Shown: positions 1-8,844, counted from the first letter of the stretch. The stretch is DNA of 64,000 nt from Photobacterium profundum SS9 (GCF_000196255.1 NC_006370.1:2118887-2182886), one strand, 5' to 3'. The notes: generated from the sequence alone by a model not told the origin. Numbers and translations: made by a program.

Positions 1-1
1 T

Positions 2-829
2 CACGTGGCAGAGAACGATGCCTTATCTTATTCCGCAGAATTAGAACGTTTTGCCAATCACCCCATAGCTCGCGCATTTACACCACATAGAGACCAAGCC
101 TTTGCCTTTGACCACGTCGACAATGTGATTGGTTGTGGCCTTAAAGGTGTTAAAAATGGGCAAGAATGGCGTATCGGCCAGATTAAATTTGTACTAGAGG
201 ATAATACGAACGCCGAATCTTTAGTGAATCAAGCAGATAATAGTTATCAAGTTTGGTTATCGTGTGACACTCAACTTGTCGCAGCATTCAAATTAGATGA
301 CCCTATCCGCGAAGACAGTGCTGAGTTAGTTCGACAATTCCAGCGTGCAGGTATTCAAGTCACGATGTTAACTGGCGACAATTCCGTTAACGCGCAGCTT
401 GTTGCCGATAAACTGAATGTCGATAAGTTGGTATCAGGCGTTACACCAGAAGGCAAATTGGATTACTTACGCAGTTTAGATGACAAAGATGTGGCACTAA
501 TGATTGGTGATGGTGTGAATGATGCCCCGGTTCTAGCGGGTGCACACCTTTCTGTTGCGATGGGTGGCGGTACAGACATTGCCAAATCTTCAGCTGATAT
601 GGTGTTATTGGGCGACCAATTAACCCGTATCTTACAAGCTCGCCGATTAGCATTGAAAACTAAAAAGATTATTCGCGAAAACCTTGCTTGGTCATTAGGG
701 TATAATCTGATTATATTACCTCTTGCTGTTGCTGGGATGGTTGCGCCGTACATTGCCGTTGTTGGCATGTCTGCAAGTTCGATCATTGTTGTATCAAATT
801 CTTTAAGGTTGTTAAAAGAAAATGGCTAG
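2..829 (+). CDS. ccoI: Copper-transporting P-type ATPase CcoI/FixI, C-terminal part (5' end outside window)
   Basis: This is the C-terminal 275 or so residues of a heavy-metal P1B-type ATPase; the frame is open to the left edge, so the true start, the CPC channel motif and the DKTGT phosphorylation site lie upstream. The visible part has the hinge motif MLTGDN, the catalytic GDGVNDAP loop, and two closing hydrophobic helices ending near SNSLRLL, typical of P1B ATPases. It overlaps a ccoS gene by 8 nt, which is the usual context of CcoI/FixI, the inner-membrane copper pump that supplies the CuB site of cbb3 cytochrome oxidase. CopA-type exporters are the alternative, but the ccoS overlap favours CcoI. 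Confidence 0.9.
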   Translation, partial: HVAENDALSYSAELERFANHPIARAFTPHRDQAFAFDHVDNVIGCGLKGVKNGQEWRIGQIKFVLEDNTNAESLVNQADNSYQVWLSCDTQLVAAFKLDDPIREDSAELVRQFQRAGIQVTMLTGDNSVNAQLVADKLNVDKLVSGVTPEGKLDYLRSLDDKDVALMIGDGVNDAPVLAGAHLSVAMGGGTDIAKSSADMVLLGDQLTRILQARRLALKTKKIIRENLAWSLGYNLIILPLAVAGMVAPYIAVVGMSASSIIVVSNSLRLLKENG

Positions 830-1049
830 TCTTTACCTATTAATACCTATTGCCATTATTTTTGTATGCATCGCAGTTGCTATCTTTTTATGGGCAGTAA
901 AGTCAGATCAATTCGAAGATCTTGAACGCCAAGGCTTCGATATTTTGTTTGATGAAACAGAATCTAACTCAAAAAGTGCACCTTCTGCTGAAGGAATAGA
1001 GCCGACTACAAAGACGGTAGAAAATCAGAATACTGGCGATAAATCGTGA
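822..1049 (+). CDS. ccoS: cbb3-type cytochrome oxidase assembly protein CcoS
   Basis: A 75-residue protein with one N-terminal membrane helix (about residues 4-26) followed by the conserved stretch WAVKSDQFEDLERQG, characteristic of the CcoS family (FixS), which is needed for cofactor insertion into cbb3 oxidase. The tail after residue 45 is polar and low complexity. The ATG lies inside the end of ccoI (8-nt overlap) and its stop overlaps the next GTG start by 4 nt, so the three genes are translationally coupled. Length is slightly above that of the shortest CcoS proteins because of the polar tail. Confidence 0.9.
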   Translation: MASLYLLIPIAIIFVCIAVAIFLWAVKSDQFEDLERQGFDILFDETESNSKSAPSAEGIEPTTKTVENQNTGDKS

Positions 1050-1723
1050 ATATAGATTTCTATGCTGCTTTTGCTATCGGGCTGATGGGCGCAGGACACT
1101 GTATTGGTATGTGTGGTGGTGTAGCCGCCGCACTAACCTTAGGTATGCCGGGTCAAGAACGCAACAATCGTTGGTTTTACTTACTGGCCTATAATATAGG
1201 GCGCTTATTTTCTTATTCGATTGCCGGTGCCATTATAGGTGGTGCTTTCGCAGGCATGGCAGCTTACAGTGGTTATTCAAGTGCATTGATTTCATTGCGC
1301 TTATTTGCCGCTTTTATGATGATAGGCTTGGCGCTATACCTTGGTCAATGGTGGCAAGGTATCACAAAAATTGAGCGCCTCGGGCAATTTATTTGGAAAT
1401 ACATATCCCCGACGGCGAAATCTTTTCTACCTTTGAAATCACCATTATCAGCGCTACCCTTTGGGATTCTCTGGGGCTGGTTACCTTGTGGTTTGGTGTA
1501 TTCTACTCTTAGTTGGGCTGCAGTCTCTGGCAGTGCCATTGGTGGTGCTAGTGTGATGCTTGCTTTCGGTTTAGGCACACTGCCCGCGATGTTATTGATT
1601 GGTTCAGTTGCCGAACACGCAAAACAACTTTTAAAAAACCTCTACTTTAAACGCGCGAGTGCCTTGCTGTTATTGGCGTACGGCGTTCATACTGGTTACA
1701 TCGCAATCAAACAAATGTTGTAG
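1046..1723 (+). CDS. TauE/SafE-family (DsbD_2-like) membrane protein of the cco cluster
   Basis: A 225-residue polytopic membrane protein. The N-terminus carries GLMGAGHCIGMCGG, the cysteine-containing motif of the urease accessory protein/DsbD_2 type 'sulfite exporter TauE/SafE' family that commonly follows ccoS. A second conserved helix has LWGWLPCGLVYS. About six membrane segments can be recognised. The start is GTG inside the ccoS stop (GTGA overlap). The family is thought to act in cbb3 oxidase maturation or copper handling, but the substrate is not established. The function is inferred from position and family, not from a catalytic motif. Confidence 0.8.
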   Translation: MNIDFYAAFAIGLMGAGHCIGMCGGVAAALTLGMPGQERNNRWFYLLAYNIGRLFSYSIAGAIIGGAFAGMAAYSGYSSALISLRLFAAFMMIGLALYLGQWWQGITKIERLGQFIWKYISPTAKSFLPLKSPLSALPFGILWGWLPCGLVYSTLSWAAVSGSAIGGASVMLAFGLGTLPAMLLIGSVAEHAKQLLKNLYFKRASALLLLAYGVHTGYIAIKQML

Positions 1724-1766
1724 AGTTTTTATTACTCGTAATATTACTTCATAATATGTTAAAATA

Positions 1767-1780
1767 TTGACCTACATCAA
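1767..1780. promoter_or_regulatory. FNR box upstream of fnr
   Basis: TTGAC-CTAC-ATCAA matches the FNR consensus TTGAT-N4-ATCAA at 9 of 10 defined positions. It lies 17 nt upstream of the fnr ATG, just after an AT-rich stretch (TAAAAT at 1760-1765) that could be a -10 element. A site overlapping or just downstream of the promoter suggests negative autoregulation, as known for E. coli fnr. Confidence 0.7.
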
Positions 1781-1797
1781 ATTGGTTAGACAGGCTT

Positions 1798-2550
1798 ATG
1801 ATTTCAGACAAACTTACAACCAAACGTATTCAGTCAGGGGGATGTGCTATTCACTGTCAGGATTGCAGTATTAGTCAGTTATGTATTCCATTCACACTGA
1901 ATGAGTCTGAACTTGATCAACTCGATCAAATTATCGAACGGAAAAAACCTATCCAGAAAGGACAAGAGCTTTTTAAAGCTGGCGATGAGCTCAAATCTCT
2001 TTTCGCTATCCGCTCTGGTACGATCAAGAGTTACACCATTACAGAACAAGGTGATGAGCAAATTACAGCTTTCCATCTTGCTGGTGATCTTGTTGGTTTC
2101 GATGCTATCAATGAAATGATGCACCCTAGCTTTGCACAGTCTCTTGAAACATCAATGGTATGTGAAATCCCATTTGAGATTCTTGATGACTTATCAGGTA
2201 AGATGCCAAAGCTACGTCAGCAAATTATGCGTTTGATGAGTCATGAAATCAAAGGTGACCAAGAAATGATTTTACTGCTTTCTAAAAAGAATGCAGAAGA
2301 ACGCTTAGCGGCTTTCCTTTATAACTTATCACTGCGTTTTTCGCAGCGTGGTTTTTCACCTCGTGAATTTCGTCTAACAATGACACGTGGTGATATTGGT
2401 AACTACCTAGGTTTAACGGTTGAGACTATCAGTCGTTTATTGGGTCGCTTCCAAAAATCAGACATGCTAAGTGTTAAAGGTAAGTATATTACAATCCTTG
2501 ATCACGACGAGCTAGCTCGCCTTGCTGGTGTTAGTAAAAAAAGTACTTAA
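1798..2550 (+). CDS. fnr: Anaerobic regulator FNR (CRP family, [4Fe-4S])
   Basis: A 250-residue CRP/FNR transcription factor. The four iron-sulfur ligands are present at the same numbers as in E. coli FNR: C20, C23, C29 and C122. The cyclic-nucleotide-like beta-roll spans about 30-150, the dimer helix about 150-190, and the C-terminal HTH contains VETISR, the recognition helix reading TTGAT half-sites. It switches cells between aerobic and anaerobic respiration. An FNR box lies just upstream and the following gene is uspE, the usual neighbour. The fdh operon in this window is a plausible target. Confidence 0.97.
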   Translation: MISDKLTTKRIQSGGCAIHCQDCSISQLCIPFTLNESELDQLDQIIERKKPIQKGQELFKAGDELKSLFAIRSGTIKSYTITEQGDEQITAFHLAGDLVGFDAINEMMHPSFAQSLETSMVCEIPFEILDDLSGKMPKLRQQIMRLMSHEIKGDQEMILLLSKKNAEERLAAFLYNLSLRFSQRGFSPREFRLTMTRGDIGNYLGLTVETISRLLGRFQKSDMLSVKGKYITILDHDELARLAGVSKKST

Positions 2551-2571
2551 TCAATAACTATTTATTTTCAG

Positions 2572-2608
2572 AAAAAGTGATACGACTATTGATGCGTATC
2601 ACTTTTTT
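2572..2608 (+). terminator. Intrinsic terminator after fnr
   Basis: Perfect 13-bp stem AAAAAGTGATACG / CGTATCACTTTTT with a 10-nt loop and a T run at 2603-2609, 22 nt after the fnr stop. Confidence 0.85.
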
Positions 2609-2743
2609 TATATTTATTGTTATATCCTCTCCCTTTAATACCTTCTATACGTTACAGTTAACGTACTAATCTGATTAGACACAGTTTTACCTGCTATCAT
2701 TCAGAAAGGTATTTTGCCAGCACAGTTGTGTAAGGGGGCAGTT

Positions 2744-3685
2744 ATGAAAAAATACAATAATATTCTTGTTGCTATTGATCCGGCTCAGGATCACCAACCT
2801 GCGTTATCGCGTGCCATTCATCTGGCCAACAAGTCTTCCGACGTAAAAATCACCATCTTTCTTGCCATTTATGATTTCTCATACGAAATGACATCTATGC
2901 TCTCGTCTGAAGAACGACACGCTATGCGCCGTGGTGTTGTGATGCAAAGAGAAGCATGGCTTAAAGATCTCATTAAGCCACATGCTGAAGACGGATTAGA
3001 TATAGATATAAAGGTTGTTTGGCATAACCGACCATATGAGGCAATTGTGGCCGAAGTATTTACAAGCCATATAGACCTGCTAGTTAAAGCAACGCATGCA
3101 CACGATAAAATTGGTTCAGTTATCTTCACGCCAACAGATTGGCATTTATTACGTAAGTGCCCTTGCCCGGTTCTTATGGTTAAAGAGCATAGTTGGCCTG
3201 AAAATGGGAAAATTGTCGCATGTGTTAATTTAGCTGCAGATAGTGAAACACATGAGTCACTTAATAATGCCATTGTAAAAGAAGCGCAATGTATAGCGGG
3301 TATTTTAGGGGCAGAAATCAACCTTGTGAACGCATACCCAGCAACACCCGTTAATATTACCATTGAGCTACCCGAGTTTGACCCCGCTTCTTATACCGAT
3401 GCAGTGCGTGGGCATCACTTAACGTCAATGAAAGCACTACGACAGCAATATAGTATTTGTGAAGAGCAAACTTATGTTATCGAAGGGCTACCTGAAGACG
3501 TTATACCTAAAGTGGCAGAAGATTTAGACGCTGAACTTGTTATTTTAGGGACTACTGGGCGTACTGGTTTATCAGCCGTCTTTATCGGCAATACCGCCGA
3601 GCATACAATTGATAGTCTAAATTGTGACTTACTCGCGTTAAAACCCGATGGCTATGTAAGCCCTCTCGCACCTAATATTGATTAA
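2744..3685 (+). CDS. uspE: Tandem universal stress protein UspE
   Basis: A 313-residue protein made of two universal stress protein domains (about 1-150 and 160-310). The second domain ends with GTTGRTGLSAVFIGNTAEH, the ATP-binding G-2x-G-9x-G(S/T) motif; the first domain has a divergent version. The start chosen is ATG 2744 (MKKYNNIL), preceded by a strong Shine-Dalgarno GGGGG; an in-frame TTG 30 nt upstream gives a longer but less likely protein. UspE is a cytoplasmic stress protein whose gene commonly adjoins fnr in gammaproteobacteria. It has its own terminator. Confidence 0.93.
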   Translation: MKKYNNILVAIDPAQDHQPALSRAIHLANKSSDVKITIFLAIYDFSYEMTSMLSSEERHAMRRGVVMQREAWLKDLIKPHAEDGLDIDIKVVWHNRPYEAIVAEVFTSHIDLLVKATHAHDKIGSVIFTPTDWHLLRKCPCPVLMVKEHSWPENGKIVACVNLAADSETHESLNNAIVKEAQCIAGILGAEINLVNAYPATPVNITIELPEFDPASYTDAVRGHHLTSMKALRQQYSICEEQTYVIEGLPEDVIPKVAEDLDAELVILGTTGRTGLSAVFIGNTAEHTIDSLNCDLLALKPDGYVSPLAPNID

Positions 3686-3714
3686 AGCTCGATGTTAAAC
3701 ACAATATTGTTACG

Positions 3715-3743
3715 AAAAAAGCCTCTAAATATGAGGCTTTTTT
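3715..3743 (+). terminator. Bidirectional intrinsic terminator after uspE
   Basis: Perfect 11-bp stem AAAAAAGCCTC / GAGGCTTTTTT with a 7-nt loop. Both flanks are A/T runs, so it can also stop transcription of the convergent lipoprotein gene. Confidence 0.9.
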
Positions 3744-3798
3744 ATTACATCGGGTTGTCAATATTCTAAAATTCACATGGAAAATGGTAAATAACAAA

Positions 3799-4152
3799 TT
3801 AAAGGTTCGTTGCTGGCAAAGGAACAGGTTTTGTTGCATCTTCGGTCGTTTTTTTGTCTTTGTTTGCAACTAACCAGCTCGCCCAAGCAGAAATATAAAG
3901 TTGGTTAATTGTTTCTTCGCAGTATTTACGACTTAAACCTCGTCGGTTCCATTCACTGGCAATCGCAAAGTGAGTCTGTGTTGTACTCCGACCATACAAA
4001 TACGTTTCACAAAGTTCTAAATTAGACATTTGTTGCGATACTTTTGTCACGGTATTACTTCGCATTCCAAGCTGTTGTGATTGCTTAGCTGAACATCCAG
4101 ATAAAGCAACTATCGCTGCGCCAGCAATTAAACATCGATGCAATTTATCCAT
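3799..4152 (-). CDS. Small lipoprotein of unknown function
   Basis: A 117-residue predicted lipoprotein: basic N-terminus MDKLHRC, a hydrophobic core and lipobox LSGC with acylated Cys at residue 20. The mature part has two further cysteines (in LELCETYLYGR and KYCEETINQ) that could form a disulfide, and a short polar tail. I do not recognise a named domain, although short cysteine-containing lipoproteins of this type occur next to uspE/ttcA in Vibrionaceae. It probably faces the periplasm at the outer membrane. Convergent with uspE, with the terminator between them. Confidence 0.7.
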   Translation of the reverse strand: MDKLHRCLIAGAAIVALSGCSAKQSQQLGMRSNTVTKVSQQMSNLELCETYLYGRSTTQTHFAIASEWNRRGLSRKYCEETINQLYISAWASWLVANKDKKTTEDATKPVPLPATNL

Positions 4153-4330
4153 TACCTTCCCTTTTACGTAAATATTGTTTACGTATTTATCATTGAGTAG
4201 GTCTATATGACCTTACTGCTAACTGCCAATTATGGCGTATACGGTACTTTTAATATTTTAATTCAAAAGCAGTTTTATTGTTAGCTTGGTTTTTATTCAA
4301 ATCTAACGCGTTGTTACACTTTATGTACTT

Positions 4331-4460
4331 ATACCAAATCCATTAATTATCTGCTCAGTTCAGCGAGAGTTAAAAGAGAACCACTCTTCTATCAAACACT
4401 ATCCTTGAACTCGACTCCCAGTGGTATTCTGAATGGTCAGATAATTAATGGAATTGGTAT
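4331..4460. repeat. MITE-like element with 23-bp terminal inverted repeats
   Basis: A 130-bp segment whose ends are inverted repeats: left ATACCAAATCCATTAATTAT plus CTG (4331-4353), right CAG plus ATAATTAATGGAATTGGTAT (4438-4460); 22 of 23 positions match. If the outermost A/T is counted as host, the element TACCAA...TTGGTA is flanked by TTA on both sides, a candidate 3-bp target duplication. No reading frame inside. It sits between the lipoprotein and ttcA and would contribute to the ttcA upstream region. Confidence 0.75.
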
Positions 4461-4499
4461 TAAGCACAAGAACACTTCCCTGAACGTGTAAAAAAGCAT

Positions 4500-4505
4500 T
4501 ATAAT
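4500..4505 (+). promoter_or_regulatory. Candidate -10 of the ttcA promoter
   Basis: A perfect TATAAT lies 58 bp upstream of the ttcA start, immediately before a CCCCC tract. No good -35 is seen at 16-18 bp (TTCCCT or similar), so this is a weak call. Of the 410-nt gap 4153-4562, the rest holds the MITE and AT-rich DNA with nothing else recognised. Confidence 0.4.
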
Positions 4506-4562
4506 CCCCCGCTAATCCATCAGCTGTTCACTACTTCATTTACGGTAGTACGAGATTTGAGA

Positions 4563-5462
4563 ATGAATCAACAAGATACGCACAAAGAAAACCTTGAATT
4601 TAATAAGCTTCAAAAGAAACTTCGACGCAATGTAGGTAATGCGATTACTGAATATAACATGATTGAAGAGTCAGATGTTGTAATGGCTTGTATCAGTGGT
4701 GGTAAAGATTCTTTTGCGATGCTTGATATTCTTTTGGGCTTGCAAAAATCAGCACCGATTAACTTTAAAGTGATCGCTGTAAATCTGGATCAGAAACAAC
4801 CAGGTTTTCCAGAGCATATCTTGCCAAACTATTTTGAATCTCTGGGCATTCCTTATTACATCGTTGATAAAGATACCTACTCTGTCGTTAGAGAGAAAAT
4901 ACCTGAAGGTAAAACGACATGTGGCCTTTGTTCTCGCTTACGTCGCGGAACCTTATATTCTTTCGCAGAGAAGATTGGAGCGACTAAAATTGCGCTTGGT
5001 CATCACATGGACGATATGGTTGAGACAATGTTCTTGAACATGTTCTATGGTTCAAGATTGAAATCAATGCCGCCTAAATTACGTTCTGATGATCAACGTA
5101 ACGTTGTTATTCGCCCTCTTACTTATTGCCGTGAGAAAGACTTAATCGCTTACGCTGAATACCGCGAATACCCAATCATTCCTTGTAACTTATGTGGTTC
5201 ACAAGAAAACCTTCAACGTCAAAACATTAAAGCAATGCTGATTGATTGGGATACGCAAACGCCAGGGCGCGTAGAAAGCATTTTTAAATCAACGCAAAAT
5301 ATTAGCCCAAGTCAGCTAGCTGATAGAAATATCTTTGATTTTGAAAACCTACCGCTAGATAGAACGGGTAAAAGAGCTGAGTATGAATTTACTGAAGCAG
5401 AAGTATCGTCTTCAAATATCAATATTGATGAATCAATGTTCATTGATGTAACTAACATTTAA
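4563..5462 (+). CDS. ttcA: tRNA 2-thiocytidine biosynthesis protein TtcA
   Basis: A 299-residue PP-loop ATPase that thiolates C32 of certain tRNAs. The PP-loop SGGKDS is at residues 45-50, followed by [12 protein letters not shown]. Two CxxC motifs, CGLC (in [14 protein letters not shown]) and CNLC (in [10 protein letters not shown]), bind the iron-sulfur cluster. [10 protein letters not shown] and [10 protein letters not shown] are further TtcA signatures. The start is ATG 4563 (MNQQDT) rather than the in-frame TTG two codons earlier. The C-terminal tail after FDFENLPL is longer than in E. coli TtcA. Position near fnr/uspE is conserved in related genomes. Confidence 0.95.
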   Translation: MNQQDTHKENLEFNKLQKKLRRNVGNAITEYNMIEESDVVMACISGGKDSFAMLDILLGLQKSAPINFKVIAVNLDQKQPGFPEHILPNYFESLGIPYYIVDKDTYSVVREKIPEGKTTCGLCSRLRRGTLYSFAEKIGATKIALGHHMDDMVETMFLNMFYGSRLKSMPPKLRSDDQRNVVIRPLTYCREKDLIAYAEYREYPIIPCNLCGSQENLQRQNIKAMLIDWDTQTPGRVESIFKSTQNISPSQLADRNIFDFENLPLDRTGKRAEYEFTEAEVSSSNINIDESMFIDVTNI

Positions 5463-5533
5463 TACCACTATGGTATGGATAAGTGTATGGTCAGCAAGGC
5501 TGATCAGATAGTTGTCTAGATTAGTATTGGTAT
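5462..5533. repeat. Imperfect palindromic repeat after ttcA
   Basis: A 72-bp imperfect palindrome starting ATACCAC and ending ATTGGTAT, with a central hairpin GGTCAGC-AAG-GCTGATC (5489-5505). Its first base is the last base of the ttcA stop codon. The ends resemble the ATACCAA/TTGGTAT ends of the element at 4331-4460, and the right half reads (reverse) ATACCAATACTAATCTAGAC, a typical dispersed-repeat end. It may also work as an mRNA 3' hairpin. Confidence 0.55.
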
Positions 5534-5537
5534 GTTA

Positions 5538-5573
5538 GAAAAAACCCACTTTCTCTTGTGCAGAGAAAGTGGG
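5538..5573 (-). terminator. Intrinsic terminator after dacA
   Basis: Perfect 11-bp stem CCCACTTTCTC / GAGAAAGTGGG (5545-5555 and 5563-5573), loop of 7. The T run follows on the minus strand, so it serves dacA. Confidence 0.85.
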
Positions 5574-5618
5574 CTAAATTCTAAATGAATAATTAAGTTC
5601 TGATTTTTACGTTAGTAA

Positions 5619-6794
5619 TTACTTAAACAAATTCGCAAAAAACATTTTAATATAATCAACTAAGCGACTAAAGATACCGCCTTCTTCAACAGTTTCTAAA
5701 GCGACTAACGGCACTTCTGCAACATCTTTACCATCAACCTGATAGAAGATTGAACCAACATTGTCACCAATCGCAATCGGCGCCATTAAATCATGTGTTA
5801 ATTTAACATTCGCTGTCACTTTCTTTGCATCATTACGTGACAGTGTCACGTATGTGTCACTTTCTACACCAAGGCTAATCGTATCGGAGTTACCCATCCA
5901 GATACGCTCGTTCAGTACTTCTTGCCCTTTCTTATGTGGCGAAATGGTACTAAAGAAACGGAAACCATAATTTAACAGCTGCTTGCTTTCTGCTTCACGG
6001 CTTTTAGTACTGCTAGAGCCCATAACAACTGAGATTAAGCGCATATTCCCCTGCGTTGCGGAGCTCGCTAAACTATAACCAGCACCGCTGGTATAGCCCG
6101 TTTTCATACCGTCAACATTAATACTTTTATCACCGAGTAATCCGTTACGGTTACGCTGAGTAATATTGTTGTAAGTAAAAGAACGTTCACTATATAGAGG
6201 GTAAAGATCAGGTAAATCTTTGATCAATGCTTGCCCAAGTAAGGCAATATCATAAGGTGTACTGTACAGGTTCGGGTTATCAAGACCATGTGCATTCGCA
6301 AATTGGCTGTTATTCATGCCTAAATTTTTAGCCCATGAATTCATTAATCCAACAAATGCATCTTGAGAACCTGCAACATGCTCAGCAATAGCAACACTTG
6401 CATCATTACCCGATTGAATAATAAGGCCGCGGTACAAATCCATCATTGAGACTTCAGTACCCACTTCAATAAACATCTTAGATGAATCAGAAAAGTTTCT
6501 AGCCCATGCATTTCTACTTATAACAACAATATCATCTTGACTGATGTTACCGCGTTTCATCTCTTGCCCTGCTACATAGCTGGTCATTAGCTTTGTTAAA
6601 CTGGCAGGGTTTAATTTTACATTTGCATTCTTTTCGACGAGAACGCGACCTGTATTGTAGTCCATCAATACATATCCCTTAGCGCCTAATACAGGTGCGT
6701 CAGGAATCACAGTTGGTACGGCTAGAGCAGGCAAAGATAACGAGAGAAAAAAAGTACCTGTTACTGCTGAAATTATTCTTGATGTCTTTTTCAT
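5619..6794 (-). CDS. dacA: D-alanyl-D-alanine carboxypeptidase DacA (PBP5 type)
   Basis: A 391-residue class C low-molecular-mass penicillin-binding protein that removes the terminal D-Ala of peptidoglycan stem peptides. It has a signal peptide cut near LPALA, the active-site motif S65-LT-K68, S128-G-N130 and K231-TG. The C-terminal beta domain ends in an amphipathic helix (GGIFSRLVDYIKMFFANLFK) that anchors PBP5-type enzymes to the outer face of the inner membrane. The start chosen is ATG 6794 (MKKTSRII), giving a normal signal peptide; a longer frame to 6833 adds 13 residues without improving it. Monocistronic, with its own terminator. Confidence 0.93.
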   Translation of the reverse strand: MKKTSRIISAVTGTFFLSLSLPALAVPTVIPDAPVLGAKGYVLMDYNTGRVLVEKNANVKLNPASLTKLMTSYVAGQEMKRGNISQDDIVVISRNAWARNFSDSSKMFIEVGTEVSMMDLYRGLIIQSGNDASVAIAEHVAGSQDAFVGLMNSWAKNLGMNNSQFANAHGLDNPNLYSTPYDIALLGQALIKDLPDLYPLYSERSFTYNNITQRNRNGLLGDKSINVDGMKTGYTSGAGYSLASSATQGNMRLISVVMGSSSTKSREAESKQLLNYGFRFFSTISPHKKGQEVLNERIWMGNSDTISLGVESDTYVTLSRNDAKKVTANVKLTHDLMAPIAIGDNVGSIFYQVDGKDVAEVPLVALETVEEGGIFSRLVDYIKMFFANLFK

Positions 6795-6928
6795 TTTTGT
6801 ATGAAAATTCCTAATTACGACTACTTTTGGCATTATATCCGACTATCAATTCAATGCGCGCGTACTTTACAAATTCTTACGAAAGTGTAAGTGTTTTGAC
6901 ACATTAGAGCTTATCACGCTTCATTTAT

Positions 6929-6960
6929 CACACTACACACTACACACTACACACTACACA
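6929..6960. repeat. Short tandem heptamer repeat (CACTACA x4)
   Basis: Four perfect copies of CACTACA plus a partial copy, in the 514-nt gap between dacA and the M32 peptidase gene. A microsatellite-like tract of this kind can vary in copy number. The rest of the gap (6795-7308) is AT-rich with no recognised gene. Confidence 0.85.
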
Positions 6961-7308
6961 ATATGACATTAATTACATATATTTGCAGTGATTTTCTGAG
7001 AAATGTTTTTAGAAAATACGTTCTTAATTTCACAATGCCTTTTTAGCAGAAAAGACCAGTCAGATTCAACACTATTCATTTTTATACTGACAGTTTTGTG
7101 TCAATAAATAGTAATGTGCGTTTTATAGGATAATTAACCAGCGTATTACTCTGCAGTAGCTGATAAAACTCGGCAAATTCAACCGTAGTAGCAAATAAAT
7201 TACCCAACTGCGGTAAAATACCCTGTTTGCTAGTTAAGGCATTCTTTATTCCGGTATTTATCGATATTCTTAGTAGTTAAAGCTACTAAGTCAACGCAAG
7301 GATTGATG

Positions 7309-8793
7309 ATGACTTACTATGAAAAGTTAGTAAAACACTCAAAGAAAATTAACCGCTTATCACATCTTGGGGCTATCTGTGGCTGGGATCAGGCTGCAAT
7401 GATGCCTGAAGGTGGTAATGATGCTCGTTCAGAAGCCATGGCTGAATTAGCCGTTATGTCTCATGAACTCTCCACAGCCTCTCATTTAGCTGATTGGTTC
7501 AATCAAGCAGAAGCAGAATCATTAACGGCTGAAGAAACCATCAGCCTGAAAGAGATGAAGCGTGTTTGGCAAATGAGCAATATTCTTCCTGCTGAACTTG
7601 TAGAAGAGCAATCACTTGCAGGTTCTAAATGTGAACATGCCTGGCGAACTCAGCGCCAAACTAATAACTGGCATGATTTCAGTAAGAATTTAGAAACAGT
7701 TGTTGAGCTAGCACGAAAAGAAGCCGCTATTCGCGCAGAAGCTACAGGCTTGAGTCGTTATGATGCATTACTCGATATTTATGAACCAGGTATGACAACT
7801 ACTGAGCTTGATTCACTGTTTGCTGATGTTAAATCATGGCTACCTTCCCTTATCCAGAAAGTGCGTGAAAAGCAAAGTACAGAAGCGGTTTTAACACCTA
7901 AAGGTCCTTTCTTCATTGATGACCAAAAATCCCTTAGTTTAGAAGTCATGAGCAAGCTGGGATTCGATTTTGACCATGGCCGTTTAGATGTCAGTACCCA
8001 TCCATTCTGTGGTGGTGTGCCAAGCGATGTACGTATTACTACGCGTTACGATGAAAACGACTTCACTTCTGCATTAATGGGCGTTATTCATGAAACGGGA
8101 CATGCTCGTTATGAGCAAGGTTTACCTCAGCAACTCGCGGGGTTACCCGTTGGCCAAGCGCGTTCTATGGGTATTCACGAATCTCAAAGCCTATTTTTTG
8201 AAATGCAGCTTTCTCGTAGCCCAGAATTTATCGCCTTACTTGCTCCTTCTGCACGTGAAGCATTTGAACGCGAGAACGATAAAGCATTAACGAACGAGAA
8301 CCTTGCTCTATTTAATACGCGTGTTAAACCGGGTTACATTCGAGTAGATGCTGATGAAGTAACCTACCCTGCACACGTTATTCTTCGTTATGAAATCGAA
8401 CGAGATTTGATCGAAGGCAACATTGAAGTGGTTGATATTCCAAGACTTTGGGATAAGAAAATGAATGAGTATCTTGGGCTTTCAACCAAAGGTAATTATA
8501 CCGATGGCTGTATGCAAGATATTCATTGGACAGATGGCAGCTTCGGCTATTTCCCTTCTTATACATTAGGTGCAATGTACGCAGCCCAGTTTATGTCTGC
8601 TATGCGTACTGAAATGAATATTGAAAACCTTATTCGTGAACGTAACCTAACGCCGATATTTAATTGGTTAGATCGCCATGTTTGGAAGAAAGCCTCTACG
8701 TTATCAACCGACGATATATTAAAAGAAGCAACGGGTGAACGTTTAAATGCAGCTCACTTTAAGCAACATTTAGAAAATCGTTACTTAAAGTAA
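7309..8793 (+). CDS. M32-family metallocarboxypeptidase
   Basis: A 494-residue thermostable carboxypeptidase 1 homologue (peptidase family M32), a cytoplasmic zinc enzyme that removes C-terminal residues from peptides. The zinc-binding HETGH is at residues 261-265 within GVIHETGHARYEQG, and the downstream HESQSLFFE supplies the third ligand. Other family signatures are GCDVRITTRY-like SDVRITTRYDE and the late GxFGYFPSYTLG. Three consecutive starts (TTG 7303, ATG 7306, ATG 7309) are possible; the last is best spaced (6 nt) from AAGGA. Length fits the family (about 500). Confidence 0.92.
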   Translation: MTYYEKLVKHSKKINRLSHLGAICGWDQAAMMPEGGNDARSEAMAELAVMSHELSTASHLADWFNQAEAESLTAEETISLKEMKRVWQMSNILPAELVEEQSLAGSKCEHAWRTQRQTNNWHDFSKNLETVVELARKEAAIRAEATGLSRYDALLDIYEPGMTTTELDSLFADVKSWLPSLIQKVREKQSTEAVLTPKGPFFIDDQKSLSLEVMSKLGFDFDHGRLDVSTHPFCGGVPSDVRITTRYDENDFTSALMGVIHETGHARYEQGLPQQLAGLPVGQARSMGIHESQSLFFEMQLSRSPEFIALLAPSAREAFERENDKALTNENLALFNTRVKPGYIRVDADEVTYPAHVILRYEIERDLIEGNIEVVDIPRLWDKKMNEYLGLSTKGNYTDGCMQDIHWTDGSFGYFPSYTLGAMYAAQFMSAMRTEMNIENLIRERNLTPIFNWLDRHVWKKASTLSTDDILKEATGERLNAAHFKQHLENRYLK

Positions 8794-8818
8794 TCCGTTT
8801 CTCTTCAGCACTATTCAG

Positions 8819-8844
8819 AAGGTCAGCTTATGCAGACCTTTTTT
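8819..8844 (+). terminator. Intrinsic terminator after the M32 gene
   Basis: AAGGTC-A-GC stem pairing with GC-A-GACCTT (8819-8840), followed by TTTT. Confidence 0.8.

Noticed and set aside
2869..3363. A 164-codon minus-strand frame opposite uspE
   Set aside because: Entirely antisense to a clear UspE coding region with no independent signals.
6929..6960. CRISPR-like repeats
   Set aside because: The repeat is a head-to-tail heptamer with no spacers; no CRISPR array or cas gene is present in the window.
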